Positions 21,223-30,011 of a stretch of 64,000 nucleotides of DNA are shown one piece after another (position 1 is the first letter of the stretch; every line of letters starts with the position of its first letter). The notes under the pieces are model-generated. The model saw nothing but the letters and a program-made list of their open reading frames with translations. It was not told the DNA's origin and did no database searches. The DNA lies in contig CAVOQQ010000002.1 in assembly GCA_963698395.1 (NCBI GenBank), forward strand, positions 408,237 through 472,236, read 5' to 3'. A program made the translations under genes and the position numbers. The DNA comes from JBBQUN01 sp963698395 (GTDB lineage: Bacteria; Actinomycetota; Acidimicrobiia; Acidimicrobiales; SZUA-35).

Positions 21223-22164
21223 TCAGGCGAGACAGCGCAGGGGTTGGCCGCCGTTGTAGGTGACCATGTCGCCGATGGCGGCGACGATGTCCATCGGTGA
21301 TCCGGGTTCGTTGCCATCGAGCTCGTGCATCGCCCGATGGAGGTTGCCGACGATGCGCTCGGCGTCGAGCAGATCGCTGAACTCGCCGAGGTCGACGCTG
21401 CGGCCCGCCTCGAGCGGGGTGACACCGCTTGCCTTTGCATCGGCCGCGGTCGCCAACACGAACTCGTAGTAGCGCACGTGTTGGTCGAGCGCGCCGAGGT
21501 CGCAGATCGGCCCGTGGCCGGGAACGATGACGTCGGCGTCGAACTGCCGCAACCGCTCGACGGCTCGGAGCGAGCCGGTGACCGAACCCATCAGCATGAA
21601 CGGCGTGCCGCCGTTGAAGACGAGGTCGCCGGTGTAGAGGACCTTCTGGTCGGGGAGGTAGGCCACGATGTCGTTGGTCGTATGGGCCGGCGTGCCGATG
21701 TAGTGCAGTTCGGAGCGCACCTCGCCGGTCCAGACGGTGAGGTGTTCGTCGAAGGTGACGAACGGGGGCGCGATCTCGATCTCGCCCCACTCGGGACCAT
21801 CCCAGATGTTGCCGAAGTTCGGCTTGCCCGAGGCGATGACGAGATCACGGCAACGCACATGGCCGATGATCGTTGCCGGGTAGGTGAGGTAGTTGCCGTG
21901 GGTGTGATCGCCGTGGTGGTGGGTGTTGATGACCACCCGAATCGGCGCCTCGGTGACGCCGGCGACCGTGTCGAGGAACGCCTTCGTTCGTCGCTCGGTG
22001 GAGCAGGTGTCGATGGCGGTGACACCGTCGTCGGCGACGATGAACCCGGTGTTGTTGATCCACCAGGTGCCGTCGGGCTGGATGTAGGCGTAGATGTTCT
22101 GCGCCACCTCCACCAGCTTGGGTGGATCGAGTGGCCCTTCGTCGTGCCCGTGGTGTGTGCTCAT
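21223..22164 (-). CDS. MBL-fold metallo-hydrolase
   Basis: A 313-aa enzyme with an intact metallo-beta-lactamase site. VINTHHHGDHTHGNYLTY near residue 80 gives HxHxDH, a further metal His is in GTPAHTTNDIVAYLP, the bridging Asp is in VLYTGDLVFNGGTPF, and the last His is in DADVIVPGHGP. The N-terminus NIYAYIQPDGTWWINNTG resembles the MBL proteins used with alkylsulfatases and quinoprotein-relative enzymes. The substrate is unknown. It lies between the amidase and an alpha/beta hydrolase on the same strand, with about 70-110 bp gaps. Confidence 0.9.
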   Translation of the reverse strand: MSTHHGHDEGPLDPPKLVEVAQNIYAYIQPDGTWWINNTGFIVADDGVTAIDTCSTERRTKAFLDTVAGVTEAPIRVVINTHHHGDHTHGNYLTYPATIIGHVRCRDLVIASGKPNFGNIWDGPEWGEIEIAPPFVTFDEHLTVWTGEVRSELHYIGTPAHTTNDIVAYLPDQKVLYTGDLVFNGGTPFMLMGSVTGSLRAVERLRQFDADVIVPGHGPICDLGALDQHVRYYEFVLATAADAKASGVTPLEAGRSVDLGEFSDLLDAERIVGNLHRAMHELDGNEPGSPMDIVAAIGDMVTYNGGQPLRCLA

Positions 22165-22233
22165 GTCGGTCCCCAGTGCCGGTGCGGTGTGGTGGCGAAC
22201 GGATTGCCGGCGTGCGCTCGGCAGCCGCCGAAC

Positions 22234-23118
22234 TCAGGCGTTGGCGTGTGTCTGCGCCCGCTGCGTGTTGAACAGGATGGCATCGGCGATCTCGCTGTGG
22301 CGAGTTCGTGGCACGTCATGACCCATGTCGGGGAACATCAGCAACCGTGAACCGGGAACGGCATTGGCGGTGGCGATACCGCCCGATGGCAGCACGAGCT
22401 TGTCTTCGAGACCGTGGATCACGAGCGTGGGAGCCGCCACCTTGGTGAGACCTTCGGTGCGATCGGGACTGGCGGCAATGGCGGCGGTCTGGCGTTCGAC
22501 GCCGGCGGGACGATAGCTGCGCTCGACGCCGCGCTTGGCCCCTTCGAGGTGTTCGGCCCGGTCCCAGGACGAGCCGGCCCAGAGCGAGTACATCTCGGTT
22601 CCGTCCTCGGCGGCGGTTTCCTTGGTCGACGGCTTCATGCGGGCCAGCTTGAGCAGCACCCGCTTGTTGATCCCGCCGTTCTTGCGATCGCCGGTGTTGG
22701 ACATCACCGAGGTCAGTGACACGACCTTGTGAGCGTGATGGATGGCGAGCGATTGCGCGATCATGCCGCCCATCGACATGCCGACGACGTGCGCTCGATC
22801 GATGTCGAGTGCGTCGAGCAGGCCGGCGGCATCGGTTGCCATGTCGTCGACCGTGTAGCCGGCGGCAACCGGCTTGCGTCGCACCATGGCGGCGATCGTT
22901 GCCCGTCGGCTCGGCGGCTCCCAGTCGAACTCGGTGCTGAGTCCCGCATCCCGATTGTCATGACGGATGACGCGGAAGCCACGGTCGACGAACTGGTCGA
23001 CGAAGTCGTCGGTCCAATCGATCAGCTGTCCGGCAAGGCCCATGACGAGCAAGAGCGGTTCGCCTTCGCCCTTCTCCTCGTATTCGATGGTGATTCCGTT
23101 GGCTTCGACCTGTGGCAT
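22234..23118 (-). CDS. Alpha/beta hydrolase
   Basis: A 294-aa alpha/beta hydrolase. It starts ANGITIEYEEKGEG, with the oxyanion region LLLVMGLAGQLIDW and FRVIRHDNRDAGLST. The nucleophile elbow VVGMSMGGMIAQ near residue 115 gives Ser, the acid Asp is in IHGLEDKLVLPSGG, and His is in FPDMGHDVPR. The NRDAGLS motif is typical of the aclacinomycin-methylesterase/RdmC-like and TAP-like group. The substrate is unknown. It probably belongs to the same catabolic run as the MBL hydrolase and amidase. Confidence 0.88.
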   Translation of the reverse strand: MPQVEANGITIEYEEKGEGEPLLLVMGLAGQLIDWTDDFVDQFVDRGFRVIRHDNRDAGLSTEFDWEPPSRRATIAAMVRRKPVAAGYTVDDMATDAAGLLDALDIDRAHVVGMSMGGMIAQSLAIHHAHKVVSLTSVMSNTGDRKNGGINKRVLLKLARMKPSTKETAAEDGTEMYSLWAGSSWDRAEHLEGAKRGVERSYRPAGVERQTAAIAASPDRTEGLTKVAAPTLVIHGLEDKLVLPSGGIATANAVPGSRLLMFPDMGHDVPRTRHSEIADAILFNTQRAQTHANA

Positions 23119-23197
23119 CTGGTGATGGTAGCCCGGCCCGATTCCCAGACCTGGCCGCCGGAGATGCAGCCGAGCTCTCGCTCTCCGGAGCGCCTCG

Positions 23198-24562
23198 TCA
23201 CGAGCGAAGCGCTGCGCTGCGTGCCTGTTCGATGTTGGCCGTGGTCAGCCGAGAGGCGGCGAACGCCAAGATGACGAGGTTGCCGGCCGAGGCGATGAAC
23301 CAGGGCAGTCGCAGCGCCAGTTCGCGAGATCCGTAGCGATCGGCGACCGAGACGATCAACCCGCCGAGCAGAGCGCCGATCGGCATCATCCCCCAGGCGA
23401 AGAAGCGGTACACGCTGTTGACCCGACCGAGCAGGTGATCGGGGATGATCGTCTGGCGAAGGCTCACCGTGATCACGTTCCACAGCACAGCGAGCATCAT
23501 GAAGACGGCGAACATCAACCAGGCCAAGCCCCACCAGCTGGTCAGCCCGATCACGGCGTTCGTGACCGCCCCGCCGAGCAACGTCAGCCACAGCGATGGG
23601 CCGGGGCCGATCCGTTGGGAGATGCCACTCGCCGCCCAGCCACCGATGACCCCACCGATGGCGCCTCCGGTCTCGAGGAGCGCGAACTCGGTCGCCGAGG
23701 TGTCGAGCACCTCCTGGGCGTACAACACCAGCAGCGCACCCGACAGCGTTCCCAGCCCGTTGATCAGGCCGAGAATGATCGCCATCGGCCGGAGGAGCTC
23801 GTGATGCCAGAGCCAGCGAAAACCCTCGGCGAGTTCGGTGGTCCACCGCGTCGACGCCTCGGCCACCGGTTTGGCCTTCGTCGACACCGAGATCGAAGCG
23901 ATGATGACGGCGGAAAGAGCGAACGTGGCGGCGTCGACGAAGAACGGCAGGGAGAAGGCGACGACGATCAGCAGTGCCCCGAACGGTGGGCCGGCGAACG
24001 TGTTCGCGACCATCTCCACGCTCCATATCCGACCGTTCGCCTTCTCGAGGTTCGGTGCGTCGACGACGGATGGCATGAAGGTCTGCCCGGCGTTGTCGTA
24101 GAGCACCTCGGCAACGCCAAGCGAGAGCGTTGCGAGAAGGAGGACCAGATAGAGGACATGGTCGGTGCCGACCGAGGCGGCGTCGGCGACGGCGTCGGGA
24201 CCGGGCAGGTCGCTCTGTCGGGCGAGGACCATGAGGGCCACGACGAGCGTGAGCAGCGCCCGTGCGCCGTTGGCCCCGACCATCAACCGGCGACGATCGG
24301 TGCGATCGGTGATCACGCCGGCAGGAAGACTGAAGATCAACCACGGCAGTCGCTGGACGACGGCGACGAGCGAGATCAGGACGGGGTTGCGCGTGATCGC
24401 CGAGGCGAGCCACGGATACGCGACGAGGCCGATGCCGTCGCCGAGGTTCGAGATGCCCGACGCAGTCAGGAGCTTGTAGTAGCCGATGCCCAGCCTGCTC
24501 GGCGAAGGAGGCGGCTCGACCGTCTGCGGGTCGTCGAGGGTCTCGTCTTCTGCGGCCGTCAT
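23198..24562 (-). CDS. MFS transporter (EntS/MFS_3-like exporter)
   Basis: A 454-aa major facilitator with about 12 TM helices. The loop after TM2 reads PAGVITDRTDRRRLM, the MFS A-motif variant of the EntS/MFS_3 drug and siderophore exporters. TM11-12 contain FAWGMMPIGALLGGLIVSVADRYGSRELAL. A soluble N-terminal 28 residues precede TM1. It should export a small hydrophobic compound from the cytoplasm by proton antiport. Its ATG overlaps the stop of the upstream ArsR-type regulator by four bases (ATGA), so the pair is one transcription unit controlled by the promoter and operator at 25138-25173. Confidence 0.9.
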   Translation of the reverse strand: MTAAEDETLDDPQTVEPPPSPSRLGIGYYKLLTASGISNLGDGIGLVAYPWLASAITRNPVLISLVAVVQRLPWLIFSLPAGVITDRTDRRRLMVGANGARALLTLVVALMVLARQSDLPGPDAVADAASVGTDHVLYLVLLLATLSLGVAEVLYDNAGQTFMPSVVDAPNLEKANGRIWSVEMVANTFAGPPFGALLIVVAFSLPFFVDAATFALSAVIIASISVSTKAKPVAEASTRWTTELAEGFRWLWHHELLRPMAIILGLINGLGTLSGALLVLYAQEVLDTSATEFALLETGGAIGGVIGGWAASGISQRIGPGPSLWLTLLGGAVTNAVIGLTSWWGLAWLMFAVFMMLAVLWNVITVSLRQTIIPDHLLGRVNSVYRFFAWGMMPIGALLGGLIVSVADRYGSRELALRLPWFIASAGNLVILAFAASRLTTANIEQARSAALRS

Positions 24563-25137
24563 GTGCGCTCGTCTTCTTCCACCGAGGCGGGAAGCACGGG
24601 TTGGTTCGTCGGATACACCGCAGCGACGAACCCGTAGACGGCCTCGCCGGAGCGAGGGAGACGGGTGAAGTCCTCGGCGAGCTCGACCACTCGTTCGAAG
24701 AACGCGTCGGCCTGTTCGGCCGGGATGCGAACGTGGCGGAGCGTGGAGAGGACCTCGGCCTCGGTCGGTACCTCCGCAATGGCGTCGTGCAGCATGCTCT
24801 GGCGCTCGGAGAAGTCGGGCGTGACCCCTTTGCCGATGACGATCGTGCGTCCGGTTCGGCCGTAGAAACGCTCATCGATCGCCCGCACCCGACGGGTCCG
24901 GACCACCGTCAACAGTCCGGCCTGCAAGAGAACGTCGACGTGGTGGGCCACGCTGCTCTTGGGTCGGCCCAGGGCCTCGGCCAACTCGCCGACCGTCGCC
25001 GCCCGATCGAGTACGAGATCGAGGATCTGCGAGCGCAGCGGATCGGCCACGGCCTTCAACTGGGCCGGTGAATCGGCGTGCACGGTCGGCGCGAGGTCGT
25101 AGTCGGGGACCGGGGTTGCTGCGTCATCGATCGGCAT
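24559..25137 (-). CDS. ArsR-type winged-helix transcriptional regulator
   Basis: A 192-aa regulator. Its winged-helix domain (KAVADPLRSQILDLVLDRA, then TVGELAEALGRPKSSVAHHVDVLLQAGLL) lies at residues about 28-85, followed by a wing (RTRRVRAIDERFYGRTGRTIVI) and a helical ligand or dimer domain. I start it at ATG 25137: the 12 extra codons back to TTG 25173 are made of the -35 box, operator and -10 box rather than coding sequence. It overlaps the MFS gene by four bases. It should repress its own operon until the exported compound, or a related one, binds. Confidence 0.88.
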   Translation of the reverse strand: MPIDDAATPVPDYDLAPTVHADSPAQLKAVADPLRSQILDLVLDRAATVGELAEALGRPKSSVAHHVDVLLQAGLLTVVRTRRVRAIDERFYGRTGRTIVIGKGVTPDFSERQSMLHDAIAEVPTEAEVLSTLRHVRIPAEQADAFFERVVELAEDFTRLPRSGEAVYGFVAAVYPTNQPVLPASVEEDERT

Positions 25138-25173
25138 TCGTCGAATGATCGAATATTCTCGATCGTTCGTCAA
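25138..25173 (-). promoter_or_regulatory. Promoter of the ArsR-MFS operon (leaderless)
   Basis: On the minus strand, TTGACG (25173-25168) and GATCAT (25150-25145) are separated by exactly 17 bp, close to the sigma-70-type consensus. The -10 box is followed by seven bases and then ATG 25137, so transcription should begin at or next to the A of the start codon. That gives a leaderless mRNA, which is common in actinobacteria. No ribosome site precedes this ATG, consistent with that reading. Confidence 0.75.
25142..25169. promoter_or_regulatory. Palindromic operator of the ArsR-type regulator
   Basis: Two 11-bp arms, CGAATGATCGA (25142-25152) and TCGATCGTTCG (25159-25169), form an inverted repeat with one mismatch and a 6-bp AT-rich centre. 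The repeat covers the end of the -35, the whole spacer and the -10 of the promoter, so a bound dimer would block RNA polymerase. The position directly in front of an ArsR-type gene suggests autorepression. Confidence 0.75.
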
Positions 25174-25278
25174 GGGGAGCCGCTTGCTCGGTGGTCATCA
25201 GGCGGCGCCTGCACACCTTCGACAGACGATGTCGTGGTCCGCTGGTCTCACGACGGCCAACGGTGGAAGACTCCTCCC

Positions 25279-27000
25279 ATGCATGATCTCGTCATCACCA
25301 ATGGGACCGTGGTGGACGGCTCCGGCGCTCAGCGCTTTGTTGCCGACATCGCGATCGACGCCGACACCATCACCGCCGTCGGGACCGACCTCGGCCCCGC
25401 CCGCCGAACCATCGACGCCACGGGCATGATCGTCACCCCTGGCTGGGTCGACATCCACACCCACTACGACGGCCAGCTCACCTGGGATCCCGACCTTGCG
25501 CCTTCGTCGATCAACGGCGTCACCTCGCTCGTGGTCGGAAACTGTGGTGTGGGGTTCGCCCCTGCCCACCCCACGAACCGGCAGTACCTGATCGAACTGC
25601 TCGAAGGGGTCGAAGACATTCCGGGTGCCGCGCTTGCCGAGGGTCTGCAGTGGGAGTGGGAGAGCTTCCCCGAATTCCTCGACGCACTCGAGCGCCGTGC
25701 CTGGCCGATCGACATCGGCACCCAGGTCCCGCATGCGGCGCTTCGCTACTACGTGATGGGTGACGACGGCGCCGACCTCGACATCCCGGCCAACGCCGAC
25801 CAGATCGCCACGATGGCCATGCTGTGCGAGGAAGCGATCGCCGCCGGGGCCATGGGGTTCACCACCTCCCGGACCATCGCCCACCGAACCAGCACCGGAC
25901 GCCGAATCGGCACGCTCAAGGCCTCGACCGACGAGGTGCTCGGCATCGCTGCCTCGTTGTCCAAGCTCGACCGGGGCGTGATCCAGTTGATCTCCGACGC
26001 CTACCAGTCCGAAGACGACGCACTCGTCGAAGCCGAGATCGAACTGTTGCGTCGCCTGGCCACCGAGACCGGTCGCCCCATCAGCTTCACCGTTCAGCAG
26101 AACGACGACACGCCGAATCGATTCCGGGAACTCCTGGCTGCCATCGGCGAGTGGAACGAGGCAGGAGCGAAGGCCAAGGCGCAGGTGGCGATCCGTCCCA
26201 TCGGCGTGTTGATCGGACTTGATGCATCGGCCAACCCGCTGAACTTCAGCAACACCTACGTGGCCATGGCCGACCTCTCGCGAGACGAACGATTGGCCGA
26301 GCTGCACAAGCCCGAGGTGCGAGCACAGATCCTTGCCGAACACGAGGCAGCCCAGCCGAGGCTCTTCGCGAAGATCATCCACTCCGCCTACGACCGCATG
26401 TACCCGCTGGCCGATGTGCCCGACTACGAGCCGACCCCCGAGCATTCGGTCGCCGGCCTCGCCGACGCCCAGGGCCGCCCGGCCAACGAGGTGATGTACG
26501 ACCTCTTGCTCGACAACGACGGCGAGCGGCTGCTCTACATCCCGCTCATGAACTACGCCAACGGCGACCTCGACGACGTCCGAGAGATGATGACGGCATC
26601 GAACTCGATCTTCGGTCTCTCCGACGCCGGGGCTCACTGCAACGCCATCTCCGATGGTTCCATGCCGACCACGGCGCTGACCCACTGGACTCGAGACCGC
26701 TCCCGGGGAGAGCTGATCCCGCTCGAAGACATCGTCCATCGCCAGACCCAGGCCACCGCGCAACACGTCGGCTGGAACGATCGTGGCGTCATCGCCCCGG
26801 GCATGTTGGCCGACCTCAACGTCATCGATCACGCCAATCTGCGGTTGATGGCACCTCACCTCGTTGCCGACCTTCCCGCCGGCGGCACCCGATTGATGCA
26901 GCGAGTCGAGGGCTACAAGGCCACGATCAAGCGAGGTGTGGTCACGGTGCTCGACGACGAACTGACCGGTGAGCGACCTGGTCGTCTCCAACGTTCCTGA
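25279..27000 (+). CDS. N-acyl-D-amino-acid deacylase-like amidohydrolase
   Basis: A 573-aa member of the D-aminoacylase branch of the amidohydrolase superfamily. The small beta-sandwich domain (LVITNGTVVDGSGAQRFVADIAI) leads to the first metal motif GWVDIHTHYDGQLTWDP near residue 60. VVGNCGVGFAP follows near residue 95, where Cys is the third ligand as in D-aminoacylases. SDAGAHCNAISDGSMPTT near residue 450 supplies the late Asp. It should hydrolyse N-acyl-D-amino acids or a related N-acyl compound. ATG 25279 is chosen since similarity begins at MHDLVITNG. It is divergent from the ArsR operon. Confidence 0.88.
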   Translation: MHDLVITNGTVVDGSGAQRFVADIAIDADTITAVGTDLGPARRTIDATGMIVTPGWVDIHTHYDGQLTWDPDLAPSSINGVTSLVVGNCGVGFAPAHPTNRQYLIELLEGVEDIPGAALAEGLQWEWESFPEFLDALERRAWPIDIGTQVPHAALRYYVMGDDGADLDIPANADQIATMAMLCEEAIAAGAMGFTTSRTIAHRTSTGRRIGTLKASTDEVLGIAASLSKLDRGVIQLISDAYQSEDDALVEAEIELLRRLATETGRPISFTVQQNDDTPNRFRELLAAIGEWNEAGAKAKAQVAIRPIGVLIGLDASANPLNFSNTYVAMADLSRDERLAELHKPEVRAQILAEHEAAQPRLFAKIIHSAYDRMYPLADVPDYEPTPEHSVAGLADAQGRPANEVMYDLLLDNDGERLLYIPLMNYANGDLDDVREMMTASNSIFGLSDAGAHCNAISDGSMPTTALTHWTRDRSRGELIPLEDIVHRQTQATAQHVGWNDRGVIAPGMLADLNVIDHANLRLMAPHLVADLPAGGTRLMQRVEGYKATIKRGVVTVLDDELTGERPGRLQRS

Positions 27001-27031
27001 GCGCGTATCGGTCGTGCCGGCGACGCCCCGA

Positions 27032-28723
27032 CTACCGGGCGGCGATGCACGTCTCGGTGCCGCTGTCGAGGATTCGACCCTCGACATCGACGAAGCGCCA
27101 GGAGTAGTCGTGATCTCGCAGGTCGAGATCGAGCACACCCCAGGCGTCGGTGATCCGCACCTGTGACAGGGGGCGGGGCGTCAGATTGGTGCGCCGAGGC
27201 ACGCCACCGGTGCCGACGGTGATGTTGGTGATGCCGCTCTCGAGATCGACGGTGCCGTCGGGTCGCATGGGGGCGAATCGCTCGTAGTGGTGGGAATGAC
27301 CGCTGAGCACGAGATCGGTGCCGGCGTCGAAGAGTTGCTCGTGTAGCGGCTCGACGAAGCGGGCGTTGTCGTAGGGCGCATACGACGTGAACCGTGGGTG
27401 ATGCATGAAGGCGATGCGGCAGACACCCGCCGGGGCCTGCGCCAGTTGTTGGTCGAGCCATCGGCCCTGGGGACTCGCTGCGTCACAGCCGCCAACCTCG
27501 CTGCAATTGGAGTTGAGGCCCAGGATCTGCCAGTTGCCCACCTGCAGGGCGTAGTAGCCCTGAGACGGATCGCCCGCTGCGTCGCCGAAATAGTCGAAGT
27601 ACGGCACGGCACCAGGTGTGTCGTACTCGTGGTTGCCAGGTACGGGATCGAAGCGATCACGATGGCCGCCGAAGATCGGGTCGAAGCAGTTCTCGAACTC
27701 GACGGCGCTGCCGGACTCGTAGGCGAAGTCGCCGAGGCCGAGGATTCGACCGGGCAGTTGGCCGAGCAGATCGGCGACCCGCTGAGCCCCACCGCCGCTG
27801 CACTGCACCATGTCGCCGACGGCGAGAAGGTCGATCACACCCTCATCGGGTACTTCTTGGGTGCACGGTGTTGCCGGCGAGCGCTCACCGGTGGCCGACT
27901 CGGCGACCACCGTGTAGGTCAGCATGCCGACTCGGTCGTCGTCGACCTGGTGCAGTGCCGACGTACGAGCTCGCCAGTACGCTCCACTGCCGTTCACCGA
28001 GCGATACACCAGGTAGTCGACCGCGCCACCGGCAGCGCTCCACCGGATGTCGAGGGTTGCCGGCCCGAGCCGAACGATCTCACAGCTCGCCGGCGCTTCG
28101 AGCATCGCCGCCCGCTCGTCACTGCATGGTGCGGCGGTCGATCGAAGGCCGTTGGACGAAACCGCAACGATCGAATACTGGAGCTCGGCTGGCCGGTCGG
28201 TGTCGGTGAAGGAGGTTTGTGCTGTGCGTCCGCGCCAGTGTCGCGGTCCGCCGTCGACCGAGCGAGACACGATGTAGTGCGCCGCTCCGCTGGCCGGCGA
28301 CCACGTGATCTCGAGTGTGCCGGTGGTGGGAGTCGTGACCACACATGCCGTGGGAGCCGCAGGCGTGCCGACCGCTCGGGAATCGGTGCACGCGGTCGCA
28401 GCGGAGCGCTCGCCCGTTGCCGAGATGACGACGATCGAATACTGGAGCGAACCGGCACGATCGGTATCGAGCAGGTGAAGGTCGGTCGTTCGGCCCCGCC
28501 AGTGATCGCGGCTGCCGTCCACGCTGCGATAGACCACGTAGCCAGTGGCGCCGCCGACCGGCTCCCACTCCACTTGCAGGTTGCCGTCGTCAGCGGCGAC
28601 GACGGTGCAGTTCGCGGTGGGAGCGGCCACCGCACCGGCCGGGCTCGGGACGCTCAGCAGCGTGGACAACACGAACAGCGACATCGTTGCCACTCCGCGC
28701 TGCCAGGTCCATGATCGATGCAT
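27032..28723 (-). CDS. Exported metallophosphoesterase with three fibronectin-III-like repeats
   Basis: A 563-aa protein. A signal peptide (residues about 1-31, VATMSLFVLSTLLSVPSPAGAVA) is followed by three closely related modules of about 85 residues. Each contains a YxVxRSV(D/N)G..W(R)(G/A)RT segment and a YSIV or YTVV strand ending in a Cys. The calcineurin-like phosphatase domain (residues about 295-555) has AVGDMVQ, GLGDFAYESG, VPGNHEYD, MHHPRF and SGHSHHYER, the purple-acid-phosphatase metal ligands. It probably releases phosphate from organic phosphates outside the cell. It is convergent with the deacylase at 27000. Confidence 0.9.
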   Translation of the reverse strand: MHRSWTWQRGVATMSLFVLSTLLSVPSPAGAVAAPTANCTVVAADDGNLQVEWEPVGGATGYVVYRSVDGSRDHWRGRTTDLHLLDTDRAGSLQYSIVVISATGERSAATACTDSRAVGTPAAPTACVVTTPTTGTLEITWSPASGAAHYIVSRSVDGGPRHWRGRTAQTSFTDTDRPAELQYSIVAVSSNGLRSTAAPCSDERAAMLEAPASCEIVRLGPATLDIRWSAAGGAVDYLVYRSVNGSGAYWRARTSALHQVDDDRVGMLTYTVVAESATGERSPATPCTQEVPDEGVIDLLAVGDMVQCSGGGAQRVADLLGQLPGRILGLGDFAYESGSAVEFENCFDPIFGGHRDRFDPVPGNHEYDTPGAVPYFDYFGDAAGDPSQGYYALQVGNWQILGLNSNCSEVGGCDAASPQGRWLDQQLAQAPAGVCRIAFMHHPRFTSYAPYDNARFVEPLHEQLFDAGTDLVLSGHSHHYERFAPMRPDGTVDLESGITNITVGTGGVPRRTNLTPRPLSQVRITDAWGVLDLDLRDHDYSWRFVDVEGRILDSGTETCIAAR

Positions 28724-28810
28724 TGCGCCGCCCTTGTCCCGCCTTGCCGCCCACCGCAGCCTGTGGATAACAACGCTACCGGGCGTCGCTGCTCAGGCCA
28801 AGCCCGACGA

Positions 28811-29860
28811 TCAGCTCCAGGAGTCGGCGATGGCCTCGATCGCGGCAACCCGATGCTCGAGGGCGTGGGCAACGGGATAGAGCATGAGTTCGTCGGCTGC
28901 GGTTCGGGCCCGAAGCTGTTGCAGCCCCTCGACCACGGTGGGGGCGGGGCCCACCAACGAGTTGCTCGGCATGGACGATGCCGTGGCAAAGTTCGGGTGG
29001 GCGAGCGCCTCGTCGGGACCCACGAGTTCGACCGGCTGCCCGGTGCGGAGCGCAAACCGGCGCAGCTTGCTGGGAGCGGCCAGATAGTCGGCCTCGTCTT
29101 GGGTTTCGCCGACCACGACGGTGGCCGAGACCATGAGGTGCGGAGCGTCGAGCACGACCGACGGCTCGAAGTGATCGAGGTAGATCTGTGCTGCCTGCTC
29201 GGTGCCGCCCATGTCGAAGTGATTGGCGAAGGCAAAGGGCAGGCCGAGCATGCCGGCGAGCTGAGCGCTGAAGCCGCTCGAGCCGAGCAACCAGACGAGC
29301 GGCGCCGACGTTGCCACCGGGGTCGCCCGGAAGTGCTTGAACAGTCCCTCCTCGGTGCGCTCGTCGCCGAGCAGCCCCATGACGTCGAGAAGATGCCGGG
29401 GGAAGTCCTCATCGAGGCCCTGGACCGAGCGACGCAGTGCCGCCGCCGTGTTGCGATCGGTGCCCGGCGCCCGGCCGATTCCGAGATCGATGCGCCCGGG
29501 GTTGAGTGCTTCGAGCAGGGCGAACTGTTCGGCGACCACGAGCGGTGCGTGGTTGGGAAGCATCACGCCACCCGAACCGATCTTGATGCGCTCGGAGTTC
29601 GCCGCGAGATGCGCCATGAGCACCGGAGGGTTGGTGGACGCGACCGTGGCCATGTTGTGGTGCTCGGCCACCCAGAAGCGGCGGTAGCCCAGGCGGTCGG
29701 CGGCCTTCACCATCTCGGTCGCCTCGAGGAGCGCCTGGCTGCTCGTCGACCCTTTCGCCACGATGGCGAGATCGAGCACCGAAAGCGGCAGGGAGCCGGG
29801 ATCGATCTTGGCTCGCTGGTCGATCGGCGGATTCTCGTTGCTTGGGGACACGTGCATCAC
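28811..29860 (-). CDS. LLM class flavin-dependent oxidoreductase (luciferase-like)
   Basis: A 349-aa TIM-barrel flavoprotein of the bacterial-luciferase-like family. Its signature stretches are LGYRRFWVAEHHNMATVASTNP at residues about 57-78, then IKIGSGGVMLPNHAPLVVAEQFALLEALNPGRIDLGIGRAPGTD near residues 90-135. The latter is typical of the MsnO8-type subgroup. It uses FMN or F420; the cofactor is not decidable by eye. The substrate is unknown. It is divergent from the epoxide-hydrolase-like gene, with about 150 bp between the starts. Confidence 0.9.
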   Translation of the reverse strand: MMHVSPSNENPPIDQRAKIDPGSLPLSVLDLAIVAKGSTSSQALLEATEMVKAADRLGYRRFWVAEHHNMATVASTNPPVLMAHLAANSERIKIGSGGVMLPNHAPLVVAEQFALLEALNPGRIDLGIGRAPGTDRNTAAALRRSVQGLDEDFPRHLLDVMGLLGDERTEEGLFKHFRATPVATSAPLVWLLGSSGFSAQLAGMLGLPFAFANHFDMGGTEQAAQIYLDHFEPSVVLDAPHLMVSATVVVGETQDEADYLAAPSKLRRFALRTGQPVELVGPDEALAHPNFATASSMPSNSLVGPAPTVVEGLQQLRARTAADELMLYPVAHALEHRVAAIEAIADSWS

Positions 29861-30011
29861 CTCATGTGGCTGAGTGGTCGAGTCTCGTCGTCCCCCAGGG
29901 TCAACGCCAACCCGCAGCGGCTTATGCCCCTCAATCGACGTTTCGTGCTGCCGGCAACCGACGACCGGATCGGCTGGACGGGCGGATCACAGCCGGATGA
30001 GACTGCCGAGC

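Noticed and set aside
25138..25173. Upstream TTG start (25173) for the ArsR-type regulator
   Set aside because: Those codons consist of the promoter hexamers and operator; family similarity begins downstream of ATG 25137.
25198..27138. 646-codon minus-strand frame
   Set aside because: Antisense shadow of the D-aminoacylase-like gene, caused by high GC at third positions.
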